A stretch of DNA of 64,000 bases from Aurantiacibacter sp. MUD11 (GTDB lineage: Bacteria > Pseudomonadota > Alphaproteobacteria > Sphingomonadales > Sphingomonadaceae). The DNA lies in assembly GCF_026967575.1 (NCBI RefSeq), contig NZ_CP114054.1, forward strand, positions 1,612,001 to 1,676,000. The letters are read 5' to 3'. Numbering within the stretch: the first letter of the stretch is position 1; each line of letters opens with the position of its first letter. Of the stretch, positions 16,225 through 24,692 are shown piece by piece. The position numbers and the translations under genes are program-made. The notes beneath the pieces were generated by a model, which made no database searches, was not told where the DNA came from, and saw only the letters and a list, made by a program, of their open reading frames with translations.

Positions 16225-17421
16225 CTAGGTCGCGCGGGCCAGCCGGCCCTCGCCTGCCGGCTCCGCCAGCGTGGCGCGTAGCAGCAGGTAGCCGGCCAGT
16301 GCCGCCACCAGCGAGCCGCTGAGCACGCCGATCTTCACCGCGCGGATCTGCTCGGGGTCAGTGAAGGCGAGGTTGCCGATGAACAGGCTCATGGTGAAGC
16401 CGATGGCGGCCAGCAGCGAGAGCGCGTGGACCTGTCGCCAGTTGACCCCCTCGGGCAGGCTCGCCGCGCCGGTCTTCACCGCGACATAGGCGAAGCCGAA
16501 GATGCCCAGCTGCTTGCCGATCAGCAGACCAGCGGCAATGCCCAGCGGCAACGGCGCCAGCAGCGCGTCCAGCCCCACGCCCGCCAGCGAGACGCCGGCA
16601 TTGGCGAAGCCGAAGATGGGGATGACGAGGAAGGCCACCCACGGGTGCAGCGCATGCTCCATGTGCTCCAGCGGACGTTCGTCCCCGGCACGGATGGGCA
16701 CGCACATGGCGGCGGCAACACCGGCCAGCGTGGCATGGACGCCGGACTTGAGCACGAAGACCCACAGCACGATCGCCAGCAGCACATAGGGAATGGCGGA
16801 AGCGACCCGCGCCCGGCCGACCATGGCCAGCATCGCCAGCGTGATGGCCGCGCCCAGCAGCATGGTGAGGTCCGTCTCGGCGGTGTAGAACATGGCGATG
16901 ATGGCGATGGCGCCGATATCGTCGATCACGGCGATGGCCAGCAGCAGCGCCTTCAGCGCCACCGGCACGCGCGGCCCCAGCAGGGTGAGGATGCCCAGCG
17001 CAAAGGCGATGTCGGTCGCCGCCGGAATGGCCCAGCCGGCCAGGTTTTCGGGGCTGCCGAGGTTGAAGGTGAGGTAGATCGCGGCGGGCACGGCCATGCC
17101 GCCCAGCGCGGCGACCAGCGGCAGGCTGGCCTTGTCCCAGCTGTTGAGCTGGCCGACCAGCGCCTCGCGCTTCACCTCCAGCCCGACGAGGAAGAAGAAC
17201 ACCGCCATCAGTCCGTCGTTGATCCACAGCAGCAGCGGCTTGTCGATCACGCCGGAGCCGATGCCGGCCACAACGGGCACCTGCAGCACGCCGAAGTATT
17301 GCGCCGCGAAGGGCGAGTTGGCGATCGCCAGCGCCAGCGCGGCGGCAACGATCAGGGTGATTCCGGCGGCGCTTTCCTTCTGCATGAAGTCGCGCAGCAT
17401 GGGGGTGACGGTGTTGATCAT
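16225..17421 (-). CDS. nhaA: Na+/H+ antiporter NhaA
   Basis: Exports sodium in exchange for protons, giving alkaline and salt tolerance. The 398-residue protein has the NhaA layout of 11-12 membrane helices: FMQKESAAGITLIVAAALAL at the N-terminus, GLEVKREALVGQL, the ion-binding region IPAATDIAFALGIL (two adjacent aspartates of the canonical site appear as TDIAF and later AVIDDIGAIAIIA), and the late GFTMSLFIGNLAF. It is preceded by a strong terminator that separates it from the DUF465 gene. Confidence 0.95.
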   Translation of the reverse strand: MINTVTPMLRDFMQKESAAGITLIVAAALALAIANSPFAAQYFGVLQVPVVAGIGSGVIDKPLLLWINDGLMAVFFFLVGLEVKREALVGQLNSWDKASLPLVAALGGMAVPAAIYLTFNLGSPENLAGWAIPAATDIAFALGILTLLGPRVPVALKALLLAIAVIDDIGAIAIIAMFYTAETDLTMLLGAAITLAMLAMVGRARVASAIPYVLLAIVLWVFVLKSGVHATLAGVAAAMCVPIRAGDERPLEHMEHALHPWVAFLVIPIFGFANAGVSLAGVGLDALLAPLPLGIAAGLLIGKQLGIFGFAYVAVKTGAASLPEGVNWRQVHALSLLAAIGFTMSLFIGNLAFTDPEQIRAVKIGVLSGSLVAALAGYLLLRATLAEPAGEGRLARAT

Positions 17422-17445
17422 GGGAGGCCGCTCCGGCTGGCGGTC

Positions 17446-17519
17446 AAAAGAAAGCGAAAGGCGGGCAAGGCGCAGGGAGGGGAGGGAAGGGATGGGACTG
17501 CGCCCCGCCCGCCTTTCGC
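17446..17519 (-). terminator. Strong rho-independent terminator between a DUF465 gene and nhaA
   Basis: On the minus strand GCGAAAGGCGGGC pairs perfectly with GCCCGCCTTTCGC (13 bp), with further internal pairing (GCGCAG with CTGCGC), and the outer stem is followed by TTTCTTTT. It starts 6 nt after the stop of the DUF465 gene at 17526. Confidence 0.85.
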
Positions 17520-17525
17520 ACGCGC

Positions 17526-17699
17526 TCAGCCCGCGGAGGGCTGGCGCGTAAGACGGTTGAGCAGGTCCTTCACCCGCAGCTTGCGACGCTTCAGCGTCAT
17601 GACCTTGAACTGGTCCGGCGCACGCCGCTTGATCTCGCGCCGCAGCGCGGAGTCGAGCTTCTGGTGCAGCTCGGTGAGCTTGTAGAAACGGGCCGTCAT
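17526..17699 (-). CDS. DUF465/YdcH-like small protein
   Basis: A 57-residue basic helical protein: MTARFYKLTELHQKLDSALR, then RRAPDQFKVMTLKRRKLRVK and DLLNRLTRQP. This is the short DUF465 form. The start at 17699 was chosen over an in-frame start 23 codons upstream whose residues do not fit the family. A hairpin terminator follows. Function unknown. Confidence 0.8.
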   Translation of the reverse strand: MTARFYKLTELHQKLDSALRREIKRRAPDQFKVMTLKRRKLRVKDLLNRLTRQPSAG

Positions 17700-18018
17700 C
17701 CTTGTTCTCCCAAAAGGGTTGCAGGGTGATCGGTCAGCCGGTGGTTTTGCTGGGGAGCGGCGAGGCACCCGTCAAACACGCATCGGCTGTCCGATGCGGT
17801 CCGACATCACGAGTGCCTGGGAGACACCCGCCAGAGGGGCCCGGTCCGCGTTTTCCTAATTAGAGCGATTCGGTCCGATTTCAAGCGGAATCGGTTTTGG
17901 GGGACTAAAGGAGGTGGGGACTATCGAAGATTATCCTGCGGGCGAGCAAACCAGCGCTGTCCCAATGAGGGTGAGCGCCGGATGCGGGCACTTGAAGGCG
18001 AGTTGGTGTGGTAAACTC
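17700..18018. other. Intergenic region with two hairpins, no gene seen
   Basis: The gap between the DUF465 gene and the lower-G+C gene at 18019, both leftward. It holds a 7-bp hairpin GCATCGG-ctgt-CCGATGC (17780-17797) and an element reading AGAGCGATTCGGTCCGATTT then CAAGCGGAATCGGTTTT, in which CCGATT and AATCGG (17875-17894) pair before TTTT. The second resembles intergenic GAGCGATTC elements I recall from other alphaproteobacteria. No reading frame of credible quality is present. The DUF465 promoter must lie here. Confidence 0.5.
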
Positions 18019-19122
18019 TCAGTCGGAGCCCTCATCTTCTGGCTTGGTCAACTGCAATGCGGGTCTGGACTGCCCCTTAAAAAGTCTAATTCTCTCTCTT
18101 GCGGCCTTAATTCGTTCGTACCGCTTCAGGTCAATGGCCTTGGGCTTTTTGGCATTTTCATCTTCAGGATCAGATTCTTCGGGTTCTCCGCCACGAACAT
18201 CGAAAAGGAATCCGCTGTCAAACCTTCGCGCGATTTCGGTGAGATTGGCTCTCAACTCGTTCCTAAGTTCGTTTCGGCGCCCTTCATTTTTCTTATTGAA
18301 GAACTCTTTCTCAAGCTCCTCGACAATCTCTTGGATGCCAATTTGCTTTTCACTTTCGACGTGTTCCTCAAATCCTTTCTTTACGGCTTCAGGCATGCGG
18401 TCTTCACCGAGGACCTGCCGCTGGAGGACGATTATGTTGAGCACTCGCTCGTAGAACGCCGCTAACCGTTCTAGCGCTGTCGCGATGACTAATGCAGTAG
18501 CGGGCGCAGATTCGAGAATGATTGAGAAGTCCGTCGACGAAATCGATTTTATCTTAAAGTCTTCGCGTGATCCGGTCGCAATCTCATTGAATACTGAAAA
18601 TATTCTGTCGAGCCTCTTTAGTTCTGCACCAAAGTCATCAAGTTCGTTGCTAACAAATGATCTCGGAATAATGATGGCAAAATCGTATTCGTTGAAGGCG
18701 TTCTTGTCCCGCTCGATATTAAATCGTGCTGCAGAGATACCTAACTGCTCGGCATCGGCCCAGATTCGCTTCACGGTATCTCGTATTTCAGCGACTTTGG
18801 CTTTGACGGCCGCTGGGGTAACTTCGTTCCCCACAAAGGCAGCCTCAAGCTTGCGCCGGAGATTTTGACCAAGCCAGGCCTTGACACCCATCTCTTCCAA
18901 GATGGCATCTAGACTTGGGGGATAATTATTGAAACGCGAGCGGTCCAACGACTCAAATAGTCCATCGCGAAGTTCTGCGACTCTGAGCTGAGTGGATTCG
19001 TTAGTTGCCTCCGCATTCTGTTGAAGGGCGGTCACAAGCTTATCGAGCTTGTTTGGGATAAGCTCGCTGTCCATATCCCAAAATATGTCATTTGCGATTT
19101 CGAGTGCAGTCTCCGCTCGCAT
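18019..19122 (-). CDS. Hypothetical protein, lower G+C than its neighbours, probably acquired
   Basis: A 367-residue soluble protein I cannot assign. It is helical and charged: the N-terminal part (about 1-90) has LDKLVTALQQNAEATNESTQ, the middle has DFAIIIPRSFVSNELDDFGA and SISSTDFSIILESAPATALV, and the C-terminus (about 255-367) is a long charged helix region ending in a lysine/arginine-rich tail. No catalytic motif, signal peptide or membrane segment is visible. A 60-nt sample (18601-18660) is 40% G+C against 70% in nrdB (19501-19560). No transposase, integrase or flanking repeat is seen. The layout recalls uncharacterised accessory proteins, but no function is supported. Confidence 0.8.
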   Translation of the reverse strand: MRAETALEIANDIFWDMDSELIPNKLDKLVTALQQNAEATNESTQLRVAELRDGLFESLDRSRFNNYPPSLDAILEEMGVKAWLGQNLRRKLEAAFVGNEVTPAAVKAKVAEIRDTVKRIWADAEQLGISAARFNIERDKNAFNEYDFAIIIPRSFVSNELDDFGAELKRLDRIFSVFNEIATGSREDFKIKSISSTDFSIILESAPATALVIATALERLAAFYERVLNIIVLQRQVLGEDRMPEAVKKGFEEHVESEKQIGIQEIVEELEKEFFNKKNEGRRNELRNELRANLTEIARRFDSGFLFDVRGGEPEESDPEDENAKKPKAIDLKRYERIKAARERIRLFKGQSRPALQLTKPEDEGSD

Positions 19123-19271
19123 TTACCGTCTTTGCCCCTGCTCCGCTGCGACACTCCCCGCATCATTACCGCGATTAATCCGGATATAGCCGAAGAGGCG
19201 GGGACATCGCCATCATTGACGGCCCCGACCCTCCAGCTCTTTTCTCAGATTGTCAATGGCTTGGCCGCGAA

Positions 19272-20348
19272 CTACTCGGCCGCCACAGACCCCGGAGTGT
19301 CGCCCTTCGGCGCAACCTCGCCGAACATGTCCGGGCCGTCGTCCACGGCTTCTTCCTCGTTCGCGGCCTTGGCCTTCTGGCGCTTGTCGAAGCTGGACCA
19401 GACGTCCTGCCAGTTGCCCTTGGTCGCGCCCTTGGAATACTCGGTGGCGCGGGTTTCGAAGAAGTTGGCATGCTCCACGCCGTTCAGCAGCGGGGCGAGC
19501 CAGGGCAGCGGGTGGTCGTCGATCATGTAGATCGTCGGCAGGCCCAGCTGGCCCAGGCGCCAGTCGGCGATGTAGCGGATGTACTTCTTGATCTCCTTCG
19601 CCGTCATGCCGGGCACGGGGCCCTGCTCGAAGGCGAGATCGATGAAGGCGTCTTCCAGCCGCACCGTCTTCTGGCACATGTCCATGATGTCTTCCTTCAC
19701 CGACTTGGTGAGGCAGTCGCGCTCCTTGCAGAATGCGTGGAACAGGCGGGTGATGCCTTCGCAGTGCAGCGATTCGTCGCGCACAGACCACGAGACGATC
19801 TGGCCCATGCCCTTCATCTTGTTGAAGCGCGGGAAGTTCATCAGCATGGCGAAGCTGGCGAACAGCTGCAGGCCCTCGGTGAAGCCGCCGAACATGGCCA
19901 GCGTGCGGGCGATGTCCTCGTCGTTGTCGACGCCGAATTCCTGCAGGTAATCGTGCTTGGCCTTCATCTCCTCGTATTCGAGGAACATGCCGTATTCGCT
20001 TTCGGGCATGCCGATGGTGTCGAGCAGGTGCGAATAGGCGGCGATGTGCACCGTCTCCATGTTGGAGAAGGCGGCCAGCATCATCTTGATCTCGGTCGGC
20101 TTGAACACGCGGCCGTACTTCTCGTGGTAGCAATCCTGCACTTCCACGTCGGCCTGGGTGAAGAAGCGGAAGATCTGCGTGAGCAGGTTGCGCTCGTGAT
20201 CGGTCAGCGTCTGCGCCCAGTCGCGGCAGTCCTCGCCCAGCGGAACTTCCTCCGGCATCCAGTGAATCTGCTGCTGCCGCTTCCAGAACTCATAGGCCCA
20301 CGGGTATTCAAAGGGCTTGTAGGTCTTGCGGGCTTCGAGCAACGACAT
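19272..20348 (-). CDS. nrdB: Ribonucleoside-diphosphate reductase beta subunit (class Ia/Ib type)
   Basis: Houses the diiron-tyrosyl radical cofactor that starts catalysis in NrdA. In the 358-residue protein Asp67 (TQADVEVQD), Glu98 and His101 (NMETVHIAAYSHL) and Tyr105 match the metal ligands and radical tyrosine of the E. coli enzyme, and VSWSVRDESLHCEGITRLFH carries the second ligand set. The C-terminal tail (about 325-358) is acidic and low-complexity. No ATP-cone domain is visible. The partner nrdA is not adjacent but 5.4 kb away on the same strand. Confidence 0.97.
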   Translation of the reverse strand: MSLLEARKTYKPFEYPWAYEFWKRQQQIHWMPEEVPLGEDCRDWAQTLTDHERNLLTQIFRFFTQADVEVQDCYHEKYGRVFKPTEIKMMLAAFSNMETVHIAAYSHLLDTIGMPESEYGMFLEYEEMKAKHDYLQEFGVDNDEDIARTLAMFGGFTEGLQLFASFAMLMNFPRFNKMKGMGQIVSWSVRDESLHCEGITRLFHAFCKERDCLTKSVKEDIMDMCQKTVRLEDAFIDLAFEQGPVPGMTAKEIKKYIRYIADWRLGQLGLPTIYMIDDHPLPWLAPLLNGVEHANFFETRATEYSKGATKGNWQDVWSSFDKRQKAKAANEEEAVDDGPDMFGEVAPKGDTPGSVAAE

Positions 20349-20537
20349 CTGGTACCTCCGGTGTTTGACGCGAACCTTCCATATAGGGAATCACAGCGGT
20401 GATTCGATAGCAAGGCTGGACTTTCGGTCGGGGATAAATGGTGGACCGGATGGCCCGCCGAAGCCGCGACTCGCCCGGAATGGCGGATTCGCCGGGGATG
20501 TGGTATAAGACGTCATTGAAGCTGCAAGGAGGTGCTG

Positions 20538-20687
20538 ATGGCACGGCAGCGTAAAGAGCATCCGGCGCGTGCCTGCAGGCACTACGTCCAGGACGAGGCG
20601 ATCATCCTGGCGCAGATGCATGGTGACGCCATGCCCCAGCCGCAGCAGTTCGGAGAGCAGCCCCACCCGCAGGTGCAGGCCGAGTAA
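20538..20687 (+). CDS. Small protein of unknown function (49 aa)
   Basis: A short frame beginning MARQRKEHPARACRHYVQDE, rich in Gln, His and Pro toward the C-terminus (MPQPQQFGEQPHPQVQAE). An excellent ribosome binding site, AAGGAGG, lies 5 nt before the ATG, which is the main reason to call it. It lies between nrdB (divergent) and a convergent small membrane protein. No family recognised. Confidence 0.55.
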   Translation: MARQRKEHPARACRHYVQDEAIILAQMHGDAMPQPQQFGEQPHPQVQAE

Positions 20688-20694
20688 TTCGCGC

Positions 20695-20997
20695 TCAGTC
20701 CGGGGACCGGGCGAAGCGACGCGACAGTTCCAGCGCGACGAGGATCGGCGTCGCCCACAGCCACGTTAGCAGCGATGCCTCGCGCCAGCCGCCGTTCTCG
20801 GGCAGGCGCATCGAACAGGCATAGATGTCGAGCAGGTTTTCCGGCGTGCAGGTCGACGGCCAGTAGGCCCCGGAATAGAGGTAGAACCCCAGTCCCAGCC
20901 AGGCGATCTGCGCGACATACAGCACGACGTATCGCGAGACTTTCACCTCGCCATAGCCGTGATGCGTCGGAAAGCGTTTCGATCCGTGACTTACCAT
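20695..20997 (-). CDS. Small membrane protein, hypothetical
   Basis: A 100-residue protein with two hydrophobic segments (about residues 22-42 and 76-92) separated by a loop containing two cysteines (STCTPENLLDIYACSM). The start MVSHGSKRFP at 20997 is preferred to an in-frame start seven codons upstream, though evidence is weak. Its stop lies 7 nt past the convergent small gene. No family recognised. Confidence 0.7.
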   Translation of the reverse strand: MVSHGSKRFPTHHGYGEVKVSRYVVLYVAQIAWLGLGFYLYSGAYWPSTCTPENLLDIYACSMRLPENGGWREASLLTWLWATPILVALELSRRFARSPD

Positions 20998-21062
20998 GGG
21001 ACGGCCTATAACCCGCAATTGGTTAACAGGGCCTCACCAGGGCAAGAAAAGCGGACTGCGGC

Positions 21063-21458
21063 CTACTTCCAAAAAAGCTTGTTTTTCAGCCCCTTCGTCT
21101 TGCGCGCAGCATACAGCTGCACATACATCCACATGCCGGAAATGCAGAAGAACAACAGGGCGAGGCCCGACAGCATGACGATGATCTCGCCCCAGATGCC
21201 GCCTTCCATGCCGCCGTGCAGGTGATGGATCAGGCCCAGGTTGTCGCGCAGCCAGAAGCCGGTTTCCGCGCGCGGCGGGGTGCAGCGCCAGCCTTCGGGG
21301 CAGACGAAGCCGGCGGGCGGCTCCATCGCCGCGGCTGCCTCTGCGCTTGGCGGATCGACCGGCCACCAGACGGCGACATAGTGCAGCACGCCCGTCACCG
21401 TCACCCAGATCAGCACGACCCCGAAAAAGACCGACAGCCAGCGGTGCCACTTGCGCAT
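21063..21458 (-). CDS. PepSY-associated TM helix domain protein
   Basis: A 131-residue inner-membrane protein: MRKWHRWLSVFFGVVLIWVT starts the first helix, a periplasmic loop contains two cysteines (FVCPEGWRC), and LGLIHHLHGGMEGGIWGEII leads into the second helix with LFFCISGMWMYVQL. The RKWHRWLS opening and the His-rich pre-helix segment are typical of PepSY_TM proteins, many of which are tied to siderophore or iron-reductase systems. A 17-bp palindrome resembling an alphaproteobacterial Fur box lies 22 nt upstream of the start. Start chosen at 21458; the longer frame to 21593 is unlike the family. Confidence 0.85.
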   Translation of the reverse strand: MRKWHRWLSVFFGVVLIWVTVTGVLHYVAVWWPVDPPSAEAAAAMEPPAGFVCPEGWRCTPPRAETGFWLRDNLGLIHHLHGGMEGGIWGEIIVMLSGLALLFFCISGMWMYVQLYAARKTKGLKNKLFWK

Positions 21459-21479
21459 GAACTCATCCCTCAATTGCTG

Positions 21480-21496
21480 TTGCAAATCATTTGCAA
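21480..21496. promoter_or_regulatory. 17-bp palindrome, Fur/Mur-box-like operator
   Basis: TTGCAAATCATTTGCAA is a perfect 8-1-8 palindrome, 22 nt upstream of the PepSY-TM start codon and in the divergent gap before the arylamine N-acetyltransferase gene. The arrangement TGCAAAT-N-ATTTGCA is of the type described for Fur/Mur in Alphaproteobacteria, and PepSY-TM genes are commonly iron-controlled. Confidence 0.6.
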
Positions 21497-21602
21497 GTTG
21501 GAGTGGCTGATTGCGCACGCGCTGGCAAGTGGCAAATTGCAGCGCGCGGCACTGGTAGAAGCGCTGATTGCACCAGGGCGCCGCCTGCGGCATGGCCGGC
21601 GC

Positions 21603-22460
21603 ATGGCCCTATCGCCCCAGCTTTCCGACTATCTCGCCCGCATCGGACTGGACAAACCTCCCGCCGCCAATGCCGCAGGGCTGGAGCAGGTGCAGGCTGC
21701 GCATCGCCAGCATATCCCGTTCGAGAACCTCGACATCCCGCTCGACCGCACGATCCATTGCGATGGCACCCGCGTCTTCGCCAAGCTGGTGACAGCGCGG
21801 CGCGGCGGATACTGTTTCGAGCAGAACCGCCTGTTCGCCGACATGCTGGCCGACCTCGGCTTCACCAATCGCCTGCTGCTGGCGCGCGTGCTGCTGGGCG
21901 ATCCGCCCGACCATACGCCGCGCACGCACTGCCTGGTGCTGGTGACGATCGAGGGCGAAGAGTGGATCGCCGACGCCGGCTTCGGCGGCGCCTATGCCCC
22001 GCCCATGCGCCTGCGCGATGGCGAGGAAGCCCGGTCCGGCGACGGCGCGCGCCACCGCCTCACCCGTATCGGCGAGCAAGGCGACCTGCCCGGCGCCTGG
22101 CTGCTGGAACGCCAGGGCCCGATCCACTCCACCGACGGCCGTGCCCGCAGCGCGGACAGGTGGGAAGCGCAGTTCGCCTTCGACCTGGCGCAGGTGGCAC
22201 AGGCCGACATGGCGCTGGGCAACCACTGGGCCGCTACGCATGACACCAGCCGTTTCACCAATGTGGTGGTCGCCAGCAAATGCCTGCCCGACGGCTTCAC
22301 CCGCCTGGTCGGTCGCGAGCTGACCAGCTGGCGCGCCGGACAGGACAAGCAGCAAGCCACCATCGATCACGCGGCCGCCTATCAGGACGTGCTGGCGCGC
22401 GAGTTCGGCATCGCCTTGCGGGGCGAGGAAGTGACCCGCCTCGCCCTTTTCGCTGAATGA
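21603..22460 (+). CDS. nat: Arylamine N-acetyltransferase
   Basis: Acetyl-CoA-dependent N-acetyltransferase acting on arylamines and hydrazines. The 285-residue protein shows the catalytic triad in order: Cys71 (RRGGYCFEQN), His109 (RTHCLVLV) and Asp124 (WIADAGFGG). QHIPFENLDIPL near residue 40 is the other family hallmark. The length matches the family. The ATG at 21603 is used; the frame is open upstream, but the added residues are unlike homologues. Confidence 0.95.
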   Translation: MALSPQLSDYLARIGLDKPPAANAAGLEQVQAAHRQHIPFENLDIPLDRTIHCDGTRVFAKLVTARRGGYCFEQNRLFADMLADLGFTNRLLLARVLLGDPPDHTPRTHCLVLVTIEGEEWIADAGFGGAYAPPMRLRDGEEARSGDGARHRLTRIGEQGDLPGAWLLERQGPIHSTDGRARSADRWEAQFAFDLAQVAQADMALGNHWAATHDTSRFTNVVVASKCLPDGFTRLVGRELTSWRAGQDKQQATIDHAAAYQDVLAREFGIALRGEEVTRLALFAE

Positions 22461-22522
22461 CCTAACCCGCTGGCCAGCCTTCCCGGACTAATCTATTCCT
22501 CGCCAATTCTTGGGGAGGGACA

Positions 22523-23146
22523 ATGGAAGATCCGATGCGCAACCGGCGGGTGTTGAAGACCCGTCAGGCCGGCTGGGCGCAGGCGTTGGCCAAGGCCTTG
22601 GGCAGCATGGGGCTGACGCCCAACGCGATCTCCACCATCGGCGTGCTGTTTGCCGCCCTTGGCGCGGCCGCCTTCATGCTGGCACCCGAAAACCCGCACT
22701 ACTGGCTGGGCGCGGCGGCCGGCATCCAGCTGCGCCTGCTCGCCAACATGCTCGACGGTCTGGTCGCTGTCGAAGGCGGCAAGAAGAGCGCCACGGGGCC
22801 GCTGTTCAATGAGGTGCCCGACCGGATCGAGGATGCCCTGCTGCTGGTCGCGGCGGGCTATGCCTGCGGCATCCCCGAGCTTGGCTACGGCGCGACGATC
22901 CTCGCCTTCGGCACCGCCTATGTCCGCGCCACCGGCGGGGCGCTGGGCTTCGACCAGGACTTCAGCGGACCGATGGCCAAGCAGCACCGCATGTTCGTGC
23001 TGACGCTGGGCGCGGTCGTGGCCTTCGCGCTCGACATGCCCCGGGCCGTGGAGATCGCGCTGGTCTTCATCGCCGTCGGATCGGCGCTGACCTGCCTCAC
23101 CCGCACCTGGGCCATCGCCCGCCAGCTGCAGGCGAAGGGCGCATGA
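22523..23146 (+). CDS. CDP-alcohol phosphatidyltransferase family protein, YnbA-like subgroup
   Basis: A 207-residue integral membrane enzyme (five to six hydrophobic segments) that would transfer a phosphatidyl group from CDP-diacylglycerol to an alcohol. The canonical motif D-x2-D-G-x2-A-R-x8-G-x3-D-x3-D appears as N75-x2-D78-G79-x2-A82-V83-x8-G92-x3-N96-x3-D100. The two Asn substitutions are, as I recall the sequence, also those of E. coli YnbA; the Val at the Arg position is not. It leads a tight operon with an acyltransferase and a CDP-diglyceride synthase-like gene (4-nt overlaps), which also fits the ynb context. Product lipid unknown. Confidence 0.85.
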   Translation: MEDPMRNRRVLKTRQAGWAQALAKALGSMGLTPNAISTIGVLFAALGAAAFMLAPENPHYWLGAAAGIQLRLLANMLDGLVAVEGGKKSATGPLFNEVPDRIEDALLLVAAGYACGIPELGYGATILAFGTAYVRATGGALGFDQDFSGPMAKQHRMFVLTLGAVVAFALDMPRAVEIALVFIAVGSALTCLTRTWAIARQLQAKGA

Positions 23147-23757
23147 TCGCCACCCTCGTTCGCGAAGTGCTGTTCGCCCTGACGCGGTTTCTCGTCGGCG
23201 GCCATGCCCGCTGGCGCGGCTGCGGCCCGGACCAGCGCCAGCGTATCTATTTCGCCAACCACGCCAGCCATCTCGACACGATCATCCTTTGCGCCGCCCT
23301 GCCCGAGACCTTGCGCCGCACGACGCATCCGGTGGCGGCGGCGGACTATTGGGGCAAGAACGCCCTCACCCGCTTCATCGCCAAGCGCGTGCTCAACGCC
23401 GTGCTGGTGGAGCGGGGGCGCAGCCGCGACCCGCTCGCGCCCTTGCGCGAAGTGCTGGAACGCGGGGAATCGCTGATCATCTTCCCCGAGGGCACCCGCC
23501 GCAACGATGCGCTGCCAAGCGACTTCAAGGCGGGCATCCACCACCTGGCGCGCGACTTTCCGCAGGCCGAGCTGGTGCCAGTCTACCTTGCCAACCTCGC
23601 CCGCGCCTATCCCAAGGGGGCGTGGATCCCGGCCCCGATCAGCTGCGTCGCCAATTTCGGCGAGCCAGTGGCGTTCGACCAGGCAGAGGACAAGGCCGAC
23701 TTTCTCGAGCGCACGCGCGCGGCAGTGGTCGCCATGGCTGACGGAGTACCCGCATGA
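23143..23757 (+). CDS. 1-acylglycerol-3-phosphate O-acyltransferase family (PlsC-like) protein
   Basis: A 204-residue membrane-associated acyltransferase. The catalytic HX4D box is NHASHLD (His40, Asp45), and IIFPEGTRRND is the substrate-phosphate motif. The short length and its place between a CDP-alcohol phosphotransferase and a CdsA-like gene, overlapping both by 4 nt, suggest it makes the acylated precursor for this operon's own lipid rather than being the main PlsC. A second, more distant acyltransferase is at 43866-44483. Confidence 0.88.
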   Translation: MIATLVREVLFALTRFLVGGHARWRGCGPDQRQRIYFANHASHLDTIILCAALPETLRRTTHPVAAADYWGKNALTRFIAKRVLNAVLVERGRSRDPLAPLREVLERGESLIIFPEGTRRNDALPSDFKAGIHHLARDFPQAELVPVYLANLARAYPKGAWIPAPISCVANFGEPVAFDQAEDKADFLERTRAAVVAMADGVPA

Positions 23758-24689
23758 GCCAGACCATGATTACCCTGTTCGGCGGCGTCGGTGCGCTGCT
23801 GCTGTTCGCCTCGCTGGTGGGCTGGGTGCTGTCGCTGAAGGTGAAGAGCCACGCGGGACGCGCCACGGTCGACAACCTCAACGCGCGGGTGAAGGCCTGG
23901 TGGCTGATGGTCGCGGTCTTCGCCGTGGCCTTCGCTTTCGGCACCATGGTCACCATCGTGCTGTTCGCGCTGGTGAGCTTCTATTGCCTGCGCGAATTCC
24001 TCTCCATCACGCCCACGCGTCCGGAGGATCACAGCGCCACCGTTGCGGCCTTCTACCTCTTCATCCCGCTGCAATACTGGGTGGTGGCCGCCGGCTGGAC
24101 GACGATGCTCACGATCCTCATCCCGGTCTGGGCCTTCCTGCTGCTGCCGGTGATCGCCGTGCTGCGCGGGGAGACCTTGGATTTCCTCCAGCGCACTGCG
24201 CGCATCCAGTGGGCGCTGATGCTGACCGTGTTCTGCATCAGCCACGCACCCGCGCTGCTGATCCTCGACATTCCGGGTTACGAGGAGAAGTTCCTGCTGC
24301 TGTTCTTCCTCATCACCGTGGTGCAGATTTCGGACGTGCTGCAGTACGTGTTCGGCAAGCTGTTCGGAAAGCACAAGGTCGCCCCGCGTGTCAGCCCGGC
24401 GAAGACTTGGGAAGGCCTGATCGGCGGCGGGTTGAGCGCTTCGGCTATCGGCGCCGCCCTGTGGTGGATCACCCCCTTCTCCCCGCTGGAGGCCGGACTG
24501 ATGGCGCTGATGATCGTGATTGCGGGTTTCGTCGGCGGACTGGTGCTGTCGGCGGTCAAGCGCTCGCTCGGCGCGAAGGACTGGGGCACGATGATCGAAG
24601 GGCACGGCGGCGCGCTGGACCGGATGGATTCGGTCAGCTTCGCTGCACCGGTGTTCTTCCACGCCACGGCCTTCTTCTTCGCGCTTTAG
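23754..24689 (+). CDS. CDP-diglyceride synthase-like protein (CdsA/YnbB family)
   Basis: A 311-residue polytopic membrane protein that would activate phosphatidic acid with CTP. The C-terminal part carries the CTP-transferase signature in order: SAVKRSLGAKDWGTMIEGHG and GALDRMDS, plus VSPAKTWEGLIGG earlier. Companion genes are a CDP-alcohol phosphotransferase and an acyltransferase. The housekeeping cdsA usually sits with uppS, rseP and bamA, none of which is here, so this is probably a second, YnbB-type enzyme. Confidence 0.9.
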   Translation: MSQTMITLFGGVGALLLFASLVGWVLSLKVKSHAGRATVDNLNARVKAWWLMVAVFAVAFAFGTMVTIVLFALVSFYCLREFLSITPTRPEDHSATVAAFYLFIPLQYWVVAAGWTTMLTILIPVWAFLLLPVIAVLRGETLDFLQRTARIQWALMLTVFCISHAPALLILDIPGYEEKFLLLFFLITVVQISDVLQYVFGKLFGKHKVAPRVSPAKTWEGLIGGGLSASAIGAALWWITPFSPLEAGLMALMIVIAGFVGGLVLSAVKRSLGAKDWGTMIEGHGGALDRMDSVSFAAPVFFHATAFFFAL

Positions 24690-24692
24690 GCG

